Assembly: GCF_000006565.2 (NCBI RefSeq)
Contig: NC_031480.1
Span: 6,007,170 to 6,071,169 of the forward strand
Length of the DNA stretch: 64,000 nt
Reading direction: 5' to 3'
DNA from: Toxoplasma gondii ME49
Taxonomy: Eukaryota; Apicomplexa; Conoidasida; Eucoccidiorida; Sarcocystidae
In this document: one piece after another, positions 34,551 through 47,600 of the stretch
Layout: each line of letters starts with the position of its first letter
Numbering within the stretch: position 1 is the first letter of the stretch
Position numbers and translations under genes: made by a program
The notes under the pieces: model-generated
Told to the model about the DNA's origin: nothing
The model's database searches: none
Seen by the model: only the letters and a program-made list of their open reading frames with translations

Positions 34551-35918
34551 ATGGACCTTGCATCGAAAGAAAAAGCCCTTGAAAAGCAAACGACACGGCA
34601 CGACGCCATTCGCGTAGAGAACATTAGAAAGGAGAGACACTATGCAAAGGAGTGGCTCAAACGGTGGGGTTTCCTGACTCAAGGAGAGCAGCGAGAGGAT
34701 GCTCTACAGGCATTCTGCAAAGGTGAGGAACAATTTGCTTCGGTGTTATTCGGAAGCGTCCCCGCACGCCAACAGAGGCTCACCTATCAAGGATAGAACT
34801 TCCTGAAAACACAAGTTCGAATGCTCGAACATATTCTACCAACGTGTCATGCGTTCATCTCCACTGAATATCATGAACAGTTTTATAAAATCCCGACCGA
34901 AATGTTTGCCGGCGCTACTGACTCCATGGTGAGAATAATTTGGCCTGCACGCAGTTTACATTGCTCCAGAAAAACACGGTTTTCTTTCACTGACTGTGAG
35001 ACATGTCTATTTGTGAGCCTCGTACAACCTGCTGCGTAATTGGGGTACAGAGGGGGGACCTGTGGTGTGTTCAGAATCAGTGTGGCGGTTGTGTGCAGTC
35101 GCGTTCATCCTTGCCGAGTTTCTTGCTCGGATTGTGGGTTATCTCAGAGACCGTGTGGGGTACGGTTTGGATGCGCTTTCGTTTCAGGACGTTCTTATGA
35201 GGAAACAAAGCGCCAGCTTTCTGTAAGTGTGGGATCTCTTCAGTCGCGTAACCGCTTCTGGTCAGCCTAGGGGTGGTCAATATCAGATGTATGATACCGC
35301 AAAGAAGGGGATCTTTTGATGCACAATAAGAGTCAATTGTTGACTAGAAAGTGAAAATTGCAAATGCACTTTGTTTTCGATGCGGCAGATTGCATCTATT
35401 GATGGCCTGAAGCTTATGCCCTTGCAAAAAGCAAAATCATCTACGCGAGATTTGCACTCGAGTGATTGCTGTGCCTCATCATTCAGAAAATCATGAAAGA
35501 CGGAGTCATGTACGACGCAGAGAAGTGCTTTCACGATCCCAATCAGTGGTACCGAGATGTGAAAGACATAGGACCACAGAATAAATACCTTCATCCAGCG
35601 ACGGCAAGCCAAGAAGTCGGCTGGAGGTAAGCCATGACCTGCCCGCGAAATGTACGGGGGGAACGGAGACACGGGTTTAGTACAATTTTGTATGCGTGAA
35701 ACGCGAGGAATTACCCTGTATAGGCATATCCATAACCTGCCTTGAAATGCCCAGTTCACTAGCTGGCAGCCTCCCGCCTTTTCCCTGTCGTACTGGATCT
35801 CAGGACCAATGAATCACTCGAGAAGTTTGGTGTGAATCACTACGGTTACAAAAAGAAGACGGCTGATATTCAGCCGGCAAGACTCAAGAACGCACAGCCA
35901 AATGCATCGGGATTGTGA
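34551..35918 (+). CDS. CFAP144: CFAP144/FAM183-family cilia- and flagella-associated protein
   Basis: Four exons chain in phase: 34551-34722, 35188-35222, 35487-35626, 35804-35918. Donors are GTGAGG, GTAAGT and GTAAGC; all acceptors end in CAG. The product is 153 aa. The N-terminus HDAIRVENIRKERHYAK corresponds to the family's N-terminal helix (pattern NAI...I.KE.RHQK). The segment PQNKYLHPATASQEVGW matches the family hallmark (P..KYTE..TE.QEIGW). The C-terminus carries NHYGYKKKTADIQPARL, where relatives have NHF...DITLYKAKL. Family members are microtubule-inner or associated proteins of axonemal doublets. In a coccidian this would act in the flagellated microgamete or at the apical tubulin structures. 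Assignment rests on motif recall, so it is good but not certain. A decoy exon at about 34821-34928 was excluded because direct joining of exons 1 and 2 keeps the frame. Confidence 0.65.
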
Positions 35919-37048
35919 CACTGACATCCTAATAGTCCAACAGTGTGTAATATATCCGTTGCAGCAGTTTAGAGTGACTCTCCCGAGTCTGCGGTGATCC
36001 GGTATGTTTGTTCGTTTGAATCGTCGTTTGTACGTTACATCGTTTGAGGGTAGTCAGTCGCCGGTGTTTATATCGCAGAATTCTACAGGACAGTGCCATT
36101 GACACAGCAACGCGTCCGTGGTCAAATTTTGAACAAAGTTCGTTTTAGAAGTTGTATTGTTTGAACTTCCTGTATGAGCTGCCATGGACAGTCCATATGG
36201 GGAGTCTTCATCATCCGCTTTCGTTCGCTCCACTGGCAACGAAGCTCCAAACGAACAGTGCCGCGACGAATGGACACGTGAAATCAGATCCCGCAGCAAC
36301 ACAGAAACTCAGCAGCGTCCTTGGGAATAATTGTTTGGTGCCTCCGGCTCTGAGAATACGGATTAGTCCATGACACTAGCAAAACAAATTGGATGAATAC
36401 CACCGTTGTCTTGTAGACTGCAGCAGGAATCAACCTAAAGGCAGAAAGCTGGAATTCCTAGGTAAACATAGTATTTCAGTCGATACGGAGAACTTCAAAA
36501 AATGCGCGTCTGTTCGGGTGCATGCGTGATCAACTACAGTCATTCGCATCGCCCTTTGTCCCATGCTGCACGTGGGTATTTATGTGGCGATCGTAACCTT
36601 TGTTAAAGCGGAAAGCATATTGATCGCAACCATTTGTCCATATGACACCTCTCCTAGTCGTGTTGCATCATGTGAAATAGAACAAGTATTCATTTGAGTT
36701 CGCGTGTGTTCAAGCTCATCCGTGACGTTCAGTTTCCAGCGGCTGTGCCGCAGAGCAGCTCAGGGGAAAAACGGCGGGTTTTTACCCAAGGTTGAATACT
36801 GCGCAAACGCACCACTTCATAGAACGGCTTTCTCAACGGCATGCGTGTTAGCCTAAGTAAAACGGTGTCAGAGTATTCAAAGGGTGTCTAGTTTCGTGAT
36901 GCTCAGAAGTATGATGAGTCGGACTAACTCTATCGCGGAGGTTTCTGACATAGTGTACGAGTAACTAAATAGATGAAACCTGCGCTTTTGGTCTTGTCAC
37001 GAGAGTGACGAAGTGCGATTCCGCCACAAGCCAATCAATGCTGACACA
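35919..37048. other. Intergenic gap upstream of the GalNAc-transferase gene
   Basis: This is 1.1 kb of AT-richer sequence with no chainable open frames. It is expected to hold the upstream 3' UTR and the promoter and 5' UTR of the next gene. Confidence 0.5.
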
Positions 37049-40000
37049 ATGAAACCATCGGAACACTGCCACTTCGTAAATCCGACGCATTGGACTGACG
37101 AAAGCCCTCCTTCTCTATTTTCCCGCGGAGCTATTCATGCCATACCAAGTCAGTATGGTCCTCCATCTATTCAAAGAAAAGGCACCACATTGGGAACCAA
37201 TGCAGAGGCTGATCCCGTCCCTGGCGCAAAGGCGCTTTCGTCCTCCGGCTTCGGAATTCCGTTTTCATGGAATCGACGGAGTCCTGGGCATATTTCACTC
37301 CTTGAGGAACCTTCTGCGGCCGGGTCCCCTTCGCGCCTAAGTAAAGGTCTGAGTTGTTGTGTGAGATTTTTCCTCATTATCGTCTTCGCTATCTGGGTTC
37401 TGTTTCAGATAGTGGCAGTACGAAAGATTTTTTCTCCTTCCGCAGTCCACCATTCCGCACCGGGAAAAGAGACGGAAACAAGCTGGTCAGGTGCATTTTC
37501 CCCTCCGTTCAGAACAGAGAATCCACTACGGCTCAAACGTAAGGGTATATTAAGCCAAATGCATTATTTATGATAAAACAGCAATACAGTCAGCTCATCC
37601 TTTCGTAGTCGTGTCGGTCTAGCAGGTCTCGTGAAAAAGACTGGTTGATGGCTCTTTGTGGAACTCGCTCATTGAAGAGCTGGAGACTTTGACATCGCTA
37701 TAACGTAGCGTAGACTCTCCCTGTTGGCGTAGTGTTTACGATATCGTAGCTATGTGGGGTCCTTGTAGCATATCCACTTGGTGTGCCAAGAACCGAACCT
37801 GTGGCGAAAGAGCTGGTGCAGAAGTCAATTGATCGGCCACTATTTCGTGGTGTGGATAGAGTGCATCAAGGTTCTTTGTTATCGATACTTGTATGGTTCT
37901 GGGCACCTTCAGGCTATCGCGAGTTCGTCAAAGATTTTCGCATAGACGAGGTTCTTGAAACAGAGTACGGGCAACGCCGGAAGGCCCAGCATTACGTTGG
38001 AAGCACATTTTACCCAAATCTTACACCCGGATCAAGGGGATGGCTAAACGCCCTTGCTGTATTCGATAAGCAAGAGCCAAATCGGCTGCACGGCCTGCTG
38101 GGAACCACCCGCAATGGAACTCCACTGTGGACCGAATTCCCCCGACCGCCACCATTGGAGAGCCCTCAAGTATGTATGGTGCTAGTATATTAGTTGTTGC
38201 GTATTTCTACAGTTAACATGCTGTTGGGTTCCCGCATAGGCCTTTATACAAAATATAAAGGCGCACCTAATCCGATGCATAAATGCATGGGGACTTACCA
38301 GACTGTAGAGAAGTCTATGCTTATTCTCACATTTTGTGTCTCCTGGTAAGTCAAATAAAGAGGTGCATGCTTGAGCAGGATGCATGCTAAGTGACTTTGT
38401 TTTGAGAAGAGACGTCCGAAAACCTGGCATAACGGTTCCTGGCGACATTGCTAAGGGGCGGCCCCGACCGTCTACAGCTTTTTCTTTGAGACACGTTGAT
38501 GCGTAGCTTGTCTTTCTTCAGGTCGACAGAGAGGCAGAACTCAAAGAGGGAGGAGGATTTTATCGGCGTTTGTCGAACGCTTTGCCTCTTGACCGAGAAG
38601 CGCCCGACAGCAGGTAGGCAAGGAAGTCTATGCCACAAAGCGCCCACAAACATTAGAATACCCCGATAAGATGGTAAGCCGGCTAACGCGAAGCATGAAA
38701 GTCTACGCAGATGGGCAGACCGCCATATGAACAGGCTTTTCTTGTTTCTAGAATTGTTGTCTGCGTTGGCTCTCTCAGAGACCCCGTATGCCGCTCCATC
38801 TCGTACAACCTTCAGAAATTAAGTGACACTCTTGACGTCTCCATCGTCATCGCCTTCTACAACGAGCCAATGTCTACACTTCTGAGGACGATTCATTCGA
38901 TTCTGAATTCCACGCCTCCTCCTCTCATTCGGGAAGTTATTTTGGTGAATGACTACTCCGATGACATCGCTCTTCTCCCCGGAGGATTCCTTGACCAATA
39001 CACAGCTTACCTGCCCAAAACGTCTGTTGTAAGCCGCATGACAAACAGTCGTCATTGGGGAACTACTCTGGCAAATACTCCCGCAGAATTGGAAGAACGT
39101 GGGAAATAATTCAGTGCTGTCGTGTTTCCATAGAGCCAAATGTCCACTCAACATGTAGGGGCATGCACAGACTGAGCTAAACACATGCATATGTATGAGG
39201 AAGCAGGCGCATGTGCGCATGCGTACATTTTGTCCAGGCATACGCGCGATGATACACTGTTTTTGCTCTCCCATCCTCTCTAGTTCGGGCACAAGTACGA
39301 GAAGTGTATCCTGTTGATAGGCCCTTCATTCGTTTCGTCTTACGTAGGTGCATTTGGATGAACGGAGCGGGATTGTCTCTGCGAGGCTCGCAGGCATTCA
39401 AGCAGCTTCTTCTCCTGTCATAGTTGTTCTCGACAGCCACGTCGAAGTTAACATAGGCTGGCTCGAGCCTCAGCTTGATCGCCTATGGAGATCCCCCGAA
39501 TCGATTGTTTTCCCCCAAATCGACAGCATCATTCCGACGGATTTCTCCTTCAGCAACACAAGTGGAATTGGGTGAGACAAGAAGTGGCGAACTCTGAGTT
39601 GGACTCTTGAAGTCGAGAAAACATTCTGCCTCATCCGTATCAAACCATGGGCTGAACTACTTTTTTACACAGCGATGTTAAATTCTGTGAGGCCCGACTT
39701 GTGTTTCTCATGTAGAGATGCAGCGATCTCATCGATGCTATACAGAGGTAGCCCTAGAGTTTCTTTTCCTGCTCCGTGAACTACAGGTGTTGGCTTTCGT
39801 TTAACTGGGATGTCCAAGAGCGATCAACACTCACTGGTGCTGTTTCTTCGCCCGAAGCCATCGAGTCCCCAGTCCATGCTGGAGGCCTCCTCGCTTTTCG
39901 AAAAGACTTCTTCCTCAGGATTGGGGGGTAGGTATATTTGCCTCTAGCATGGAGCCGGTTTGTGACTTCGTTTAGAAGACCTGAGGGGAGCAGCATGCAA

Positions 40001-43000
40001 GATGATGTTTTCTATCCGCATTTTGTCGAGAACGAACACAAGCGGCAATCATTTTTTTGATTGTCGGTAGTCAACTAGAGCTCATGCATCTGTGGTATAC
40101 TGTCAGGGATTCTGCAATGCTCTACAGCAGTACCCAGATAGGTTACTATGAAAAACAAGCTTAGATCTCAGAAGTCCCTAATGTTAGATAAATACGAGGA
40201 CATCAACCGTCACGCGTCGTTCGCAGCCCTGCTTTTAAAGGGCACCGTGGACACAGATAGACATTCCATGCAAGGCATACATGATTTCTTTTCCATTATT
40301 CACTATGGGTGGCTAGCAGATTTAAGCTGCGAATACTTTCGTAATTGATCTGTTTTTTGTTTTAATTGAATAACAATCTTGATAGTCTGGAAGCACTGAT
40401 AAAGTCGCTCAAACGCAGAAAACAATCGGCCATAAATATACACATGAGAAAGATAGCTCCCATAAATACAATGCACTGTGAGATTGGATGACACAGGTAC
40501 GACAACGGATTCTCTTTCTGGGGTGCCGAAAATGTGGAACTTAGTTTTCGAACTTGGATGTGCGGAGGCCGTTTGGAATGCATACCGTGCGCCCGCGTGT
40601 ACCATCTGTTTCGGGAGGTGAGATACCAAAGTGGCGCGACATCGTTGCTACTTCTCGGGCTATGATAAAGTCACGAAGCGATACAGTTTAAAGTTTAACC
40701 TTGCAAACATTTGCCTGAGATGTATGCAAATGCGCTGAAGGACCTGGGAAGCAGCAAACACTGAACTGCTGTTCCCTTGAACCCCGTACTCCTTGAGGGG
40801 CGATGCGTCCGACAGAAGTACCGTATTATAGCAGGTTGTTTCCCATCAGCGCAGTTGCCGTTGTGTCTTCAAGAGAGACGATTGTATTTGCACTCGAAAA
40901 AAAACATTCAGGATACCTCCAACAGCATTTAAAGCGGGTTGAACGATGACGGAGGCAGGTTTTTAAGAGCTAAACGCCATCGATTGCCCTACCACACCTA
41001 ACGACCAATCGTTTTTCGGATTGCAGTATTTGCTCAAAAGTATTGTAAACAGTCACGCTTGAAACATCGTTCAGATTCGGTGCCAAACTGTACACTCAGG
41101 GAGGAGTTGGATACGCGACTCCACCTGAAGCGCTATGGAAAAATCGCATGCGTACCGCAAGCATATGGATGGATGATTACTACGAGTTGGTTGCCGCTAA
41201 CAATCCTTACCATCTGGACCACAAATCGGTGACTATTGGCAATGTAGAAGAGGTGAGTTAACGGTGCAGTGACGGCCAGGGAACATTCCCGCAAGTCTAA
41301 GCTGTTTGTTCTTCTTTGCCGGTTCAACAGAAAAACCCAAACAAAAGGAAATTTGCAGAAGCTCAGCTCAAAAATCTACTGACGATGCCATGAACAATAA
41401 TCCAAAGTGTATTGTTTCCTGCTCGTTTTTTCCCTTGCAACGTCGACAATCATTTCGCCAGGTGCGTCTGTCGATGTTCACTCTTTTCTCTCTTTCCTGC
41501 CTACATGCAGATGGAGGCACTAAAGAAGAAGCTAAATTGCAAAAATTTCCAGTGGTTCCTAGACGTTGTCGACCCAAAACACGAGTTTCGACGCCTCGGC
41601 GAAACGATCTTAGGTCTGGGTCACATAAAGAGCGAAAACCGTAGAGACCTTTGCCTCGACGTAATGAACAATCCAGCAAAAGGAAGTTCTGTTGGTCTCT
41701 TCCACTGTCACGGTCTCCTAGGGAACCAAGGCTTCATTTTAACAAAGTAAGAAAGAGACAGAAGCGCGGGGAATCGAGGGAAGTGTTTACTGACGAACGA
41801 CAATTTCCGGTCTGACTCAAGACCACACGTGAGTGGTTCTTTGATCTAACGCAGATATTGTTTTAAGTATGCCGCTGAAAGTATTCACAACCACACATGT
41901 TTCAATTGCAGAGGCAGATGTGCAAATGCAAATGAAAAAAATAAGTGGAGAGACAGGAATAGGCACGTGTAATCGTAGCAATGGAGTCGGGGATACACCA
42001 CCATTGCGCGCCTGCAGGTGCCCTGCGACGCGGGACGTAGAATTCTGCGACAGAATGAGAAATCGGCTTCGTCCCGAACGTGAATGGCTTGACCGTTCAC
42101 CACATGTCTGAGTCTATGTCATTACTGGCAGGAAGCCAAGTCAACTTCGCCTCCTCCTCGCCGAGAAAGATTCCCACGAGACACTATGTGTAACGCCCCA
42201 AGCAACGATGGAAAGCTGCGACACAACTTTAGAGACTGCACAATATGAGTTCGACTACGATACCGGAACAATTAGATGGACCGGAGAAGATGAATGGAAA
42301 GACACTTGTATGCAGGTTGAACCAGCGACTGGCAACGAGGTCAGCATCAGGTTGTCGTCTCTGTAGTAACTTTTGGCAAGGTGAATAAAAGTGTTGTTGC
42401 ACGTAACTCTACAAAGTCAGGTTTTTATACGTTTGTGTGTGCTAATTTATCCAAGAAATTTGTGGAGTTACGCTTCTCATATACAAATACGGGTTATTGC
42501 CGGGATAGCGGCACTACGTTGTAGCTATGGCACAAGCTTCAAGTTCTGAGTAGCAGATCCTAAGTTCCAATACAACGAGCTCTTCCATCAGCTTATACAC
42601 CTGCAGTTCTGCATGCTTTCTTCCTTTCGTGCACCGTGTATGTTGATGCAGCTGCCGCTGGTGAAGTGGAAACCCTGTGATAAGGCGAACCCCGATCAGA
42701 AGTGGTCCTGGCCTCCGTTCCCCTCTTCCAGATATTTGCCTGAAGAAGAGAAACGCCATCGAGGCTTACTGCAGGGACCGAAACTCATGGGCGAGCCACG
42801 GGTGTTAATAAAGAGCAAGGAAGATCCCTCTCTGTGTGTCGACGCGCTTCCACATCCTGACCACGGCACACGACTCGGAGCCACCGCTTGCAAACCTGGG
42901 GGATCAGTGAGCCAGCGATTCTTTATAATAGGGTAGGCTTCCAGCACAGCGCAAATACATGTTGTCTTTCCTTTGTTCCCGTCTTTCAGACTGGAGCAAG

Positions 43001-43983
43001 GTCCATGGCTATGTCGCTTCCGCGGGCGTTGAAACGTATTTGGCCGTTTTTCGGAAATGAAAATTTGGGCTTTCCTGCGGGCTATGAAAGGATAATTCCC
43101 ACGTTTTACTATGGAGAAAAGTATGCAAACAGCCATCCGGTCATTGTACATCTGGTGTAGCAGAGGTTGAAGAACAAAAGCAACACTATACCGTACAGGG
43201 GATTGCTGTAGCCATGCTCAGACATTCCCTTGTCTCCGCTATGTCTCTTTCTCTTCATCTACTTCTCTAACGTAAACCATCAAGAGTTGCCTGCCACCTC
43301 TGTTACAGGATTTGCCAAGTGCAACGGGAATGTTTTGATTTGCCATTTGCTTTCTCTAACAGGAACACAGGTCAAATTATGTTGGACGCAAAAACAATTA
43401 GCGGTGACGCGCTTTGCATCGGCTATCCGGATCGCGTTTTCTTGTGCGAGGACGAGAAACGGACGAGAAATTTCTCTGTGGAAATTCGTCAGAACGGCTT
43501 GGTAGTTTGGACCGATTCCCCGGAAACAAGACAGGCTAAAGCTTGCTTGACGCTAGTCGACGCCCACAAGTTTTCAAGTCCTTCTCAGGTACGTGGCATA
43601 ACAAAACGAATTTTAAAACGAAGGAGAAAGCTGTGGGGTATGCATAGCGTGAGAAAAGAGCGAGAGCTCCAAAAGTAGTTGAATCCGACTGCCAGAGAAG
43701 AGCCGTGAGACACGCGCGAGGGACGGGCATCTGGAACCGGTGAAATAAGTGTCACAAGCACGCAGGAAGTTTTCTCGTAGCTCATGCGACTCACGGTGAG
43801 CGCAGATAAGATACTTTGTACACAACAGCTAACATTATCTCTTGTTCGCTGTCTTCGGAATTGTTTATTTCTTCTTGTTAGGGTTTTGTTCGTTTCGAGG
43901 CTTGCGCCGAGACTGCCAACGATGCTAGCCAGCTCTGGATTGTGAAGGAGATACAAAACGGCAGAGATATGACCTCTTCGTAG
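37049..43983 (+). CDS. Polypeptide N-acetylgalactosaminyltransferase (mucin-type O-glycosylation), GT27
   Basis: Exons: 37049-37538, 37769-38169, 38522-38613, 38779-39028, 39348-39571, 39787-39927, 40497-40617, about 41053/41075-41252, 41511-41746, 42132-42339, 42652-42932, 43363-43588, 43882-43983, about 980 aa. It is a type II Golgi protein: basic cytosolic tail, then signal anchor ~104-124 ([18 protein letters not shown]). GT-A features in order: [34 protein letters not shown], DxH as [24 protein letters not shown], the GalNAc-T motif [15 protein letters not shown], and [10 protein letters not shown] ricin-type lectin region follows from [18 protein letters not shown] to the end. It transfers GalNAc from UDP-GalNAc to Ser/Thr of secreted proteins; T. 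gondii uses such enzymes on cyst-wall glycoproteins. Odd points: FYNE where FHNE is usual, and WGA for WGG. The junction between the seventh and eighth exons does not close in phase, so a microexon near 40850 may be missing. Confidence 0.88.
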
Positions 43984-44614
43984 CAACGTCTACGCGAAAT
44001 AACAAGTATTTTTGCCTTTGGAACAGTTGCAGAAGGCAGCGTGTATGGCCGAGCGAAGTGTGATCAGCCGTTGACGCTTGTTCTTGAATGCCTCTTAAGG
44101 TTTTGAGTGACCCACCAGGGGGAAGCTTCCCTTCCCTAAACCACCAGCAGCCACCCCTTCCCATTGTCTGCGCAGACTTTCTTACAGCTTCCACTGGGGT
44201 CTTGTTACTCGTGCAATTCAGTTATGTACGTGAATAAATTAAGTGTTCATGTGATCAACGCAATATGCACGTGACGACCATAAAAAATGTTTCAACTGAA
44301 ACAGTGGTTGTTTTTCCGGGCCTTCATGTCTCGTTGACTTGCGTGTTCGTCGACTAGCGATTGATCGGTAGTCGAAACTTGAAAAACTGTGCTGATAGGA
44401 ATAATGTGGAACAAGCCTGTAGCTTGACTGTTTGTCGAAAAACATATAACCAAACATTTTGTCTCGGTACTTGCCAACATTGACAATTACCCTGTACTCG
44501 CACCTTTGCTTTGTCGAGTTGACGAACCGTTTCGCCACGTTCGCGACTACTCCGTCTTTTCGGTGGGTGCCGCTCTGAGCTCTGTGCGCGTCGAAGGACG
44601 TACTGGAGGCCAAT
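43984..44614. other. Short intergenic gap
   Basis: This is 630 bp between the TAG of the GalNAc-transferase gene and the start of the PP2C gene on the same strand. It contains the upstream 3' UTR and the PP2C promoter. Frames on the minus strand here show no signature. Confidence 0.5.
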
Positions 44615-47600
44615 ATGCGGATTAACCTTGTAGCCAAAGTAGCACTAGCGATCAGTTTCGTCGCGAGCACAGAAACTGCGGGGGTAACTGCCATTTTGGT
44701 AAGTTTCAGGACTCGTCGGCGACTACTGTACTTGCAAGTCCTTCATGTTTCGTTGAAATTTCATATGCGCCCCTGGCAGATGGTTCGCAGTGCTGATGCT
44801 GCCAACATGAAGGAAGACCTCGGGTGTTGACGTTGCAGTTAGTATCTGAAGAAGTTAGAAGAGCAGGAGGTTTATCAAATTTTGTCTCGAAATGGACGAT
44901 CAAGGATTAATTTTGGCGTCTCGCGACGTGGTACAAGGCTCCACGAATCATGCCCAGTTCCTGGTTTCCTACCAGTGACCATCATGTTTCCAAGCAGAAG
45001 CTCCATCGCTCCTCACCGTTCAGACGGCTAGTCATAACACTACACGAACGATATATCTTTGAGATGCCCCTGGTTTTATCCTTCTGTTCGCTCTAGGAAG
45101 GGCGGTGTCTAGCTTTTGAGGGTTGCGATGTCATGAAAGATCGCATGTCCTACGTTTCCAAGTGCTCCTGTAAGTCGTGTTGCCACTGTGTCTGGAAAAT
45201 ATGCATTGCGCAGAGAAGAATGTAAGTCTGACTCAAGCTGTACGCGTGAAGATGGTTTGTCCACGGCGGCGCTTTGGTGGGGTGGTCATCTTCTGGAATG
45301 AATATGCGCAAGACGCGAGGAGCACACAGCGATTACAGCTCATGGCCCTCTTTGAGTGTACGAACCCGCTACACCAGTTGCGGTGAAGCCGAATGTAGCA
45401 TGGAGAAAACGATGCGAGACACGTTCTGTATCCCTGGAGAATCAGTCGCGCGATAAATTGTGTTTAAAACCTCTTCGTCCGAGGCTGCTTCGTCGAGAGT
45501 GAGATTGAACGCTAAAGTTCATGCGGAGGAAGTTTCGCATGTCGCCCATTCTCCGTTCCTACAGTGAAAGACTGCTAGAGACAAATAAATTTCATGCTTT
45601 CTTCATTCAGGGGTGACCCTAGCGTAACATGCCGGTGCAAGCGTGTTGCAACACCGGTGTGCGATAATCCATCTCTTACTTATTCGACTCCCCATTGCAA
45701 GCCGATGGGCGTTGTTGAGTCGCCTTTTCTCTACCTTTCAGACGAAATGCCCTTTTCTCCGCCGGAGCTGGGAATCCCTCTCCGACCTCGGCCCCAGGGC
45801 TCGAACGTTGGTTACACCATGGCGTTTATTTGGAACAGCTTGGAGGTCAAGAGAAGGAACATTTGACAATGCGAGCTGAAGAGTGGCATCTGGTCAGCGG
45901 TGCAGTGTCCATGCGAGGCAGGCGACCAACTGATGAAGATGTATGTCAGTTTACTCAGAAAACATGACAGACCAAATACCGACCATCTGGGATTCCCTGC
46001 CCAGCGAGACCTGGCAGCAGTCCCTCTAGGAAAGCATTTCCACCATGTAAACAATGCAGACCTACTTGTTTACACTGACGTGAAATGCCAGAGAAGTTTA
46101 GGCTTGTCACTGTTCCCGCGACACGATGAGTTTCGATGAAAACAGTGTTTCTGTTGACCTGCAACGTGCAATTTTTGTGCTGGAATTCAGACCATGGTCG
46201 TGGTCGCAGCGATTCATTCACATAGAAATATCCGTATTCAAGCGCTGTTCGATGGACATGGTGGCCCGAACGTCGCCCAATTCGCTGCCAATCGTCTCCA
46301 ATCTCTCTTCGGTAACGGCCGACTACGGACGGGCTCAACACGATCCCTGACAGGACATGTGCTTTTACCAGAGCATGAGACGGCAGCACTGGTCACAGCA
46401 TGTGAAGCTCGTGACCTCGCAGAGAGAAGCATTAGATAGTTAAAAATACAGTCCTACTGCTTAAATAACCTTTGCAGATGGAAGTGCCCGCCGAAAATCA
46501 ACGTGTCCTATGAACATAACGTGCTTCGGCTTGCCGCAAATGCTCCCGTCAATTATACATCCCTGTCCTACACTGTATTTTTATTCTTCTCTGTGGTAAC
46601 TTTAGGATGTGATGTGCCTCTCGTTGTGATTTGCGGCTCGCGTAGCGAGACAGAAGGGATACTCTCGACGCGATCTGGAAAAGATTTGCCACGCCTTGGA
46701 TGAGGAACTCAAAAAGAACAACGTCCGTCGCGGCGGTTCCACGGGTGAGTCTGGTGGGAGAAAGGCCTTCAGTGGTCACGACATCCTTCGTCGTTTGCGC
46801 GTTTCCAAGCAAGTGCACTGGTACTTTTATTCCTGCTTCCTGCTGTTGTTTCAGGGGTAATAATGGTAATTGAAAAAGTGGAAAAGCCGGAAAAAGTCAT
46901 CGTCCGCGGAAGGCAAATTCTGAAGGACCCGGGCCTCACACCCCTCAAAGAGCACTATCGAAAACAGGCAGGACCCGCTGAAGAAATAACTCTGGGGACC
47001 TCTGAGACTCCATTTCGTCTTCACGTTGCGAACGTTGGTGAGTCTGAATACGTTTCTGCATTCGAACCTGCATCTGTGTTTCTTGTGTATACCCGACACC
47101 AACTGAGGCTCCCTTGTTGGAATCGTACCAACGATACGCAATTGAGACATGTTGGCCCCTGGTATGTCCACCGACGTTTTCCAAAATATCTGAACTGAAT
47201 TGTCACTTTTTTCCCTTTCAATGCGCATGTACACTGGCCACCTCTGACTGAAAAATAATCCCAAATGTATTGGCGACTGCGCCGGCGTCGTTTCAAATTA
47301 ATAAGCGACATCAGCACCCACGTGTCGCACACGAGCTTTCTGTCTTTTGTTGGCGTGGACGCAGGAGACAGCCGGGCGATGTTGGTTTTAGAGGACGAAT
47401 ACTATGAGATGACAAAAGACCACAAGCCCGAAGATCCCGAAGAAAAGAGCCGCATCCTGCGAGCAGGAGCATCCGTCACCGATTCAGAGGGAACGTCTGT
47501 CCCTCGAATCGACGGGAGTCTAGCTCTCAGCAGATCATTCGGCGACTTCGTAAGTCCCGTTGGTTGTAACCAGCTTTTCTTCAGTGCAGCAGTATTGAAT

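Noticed and set aside
34816..34928. Candidate extra exon of the CFAP144-like gene (EYHEQFYKIPTEMFAGATDSM)
   Set aside because: Its acceptor is poor and its phase conflicts with the following exon, while 34722 joined to 35188 keeps the conserved frame.
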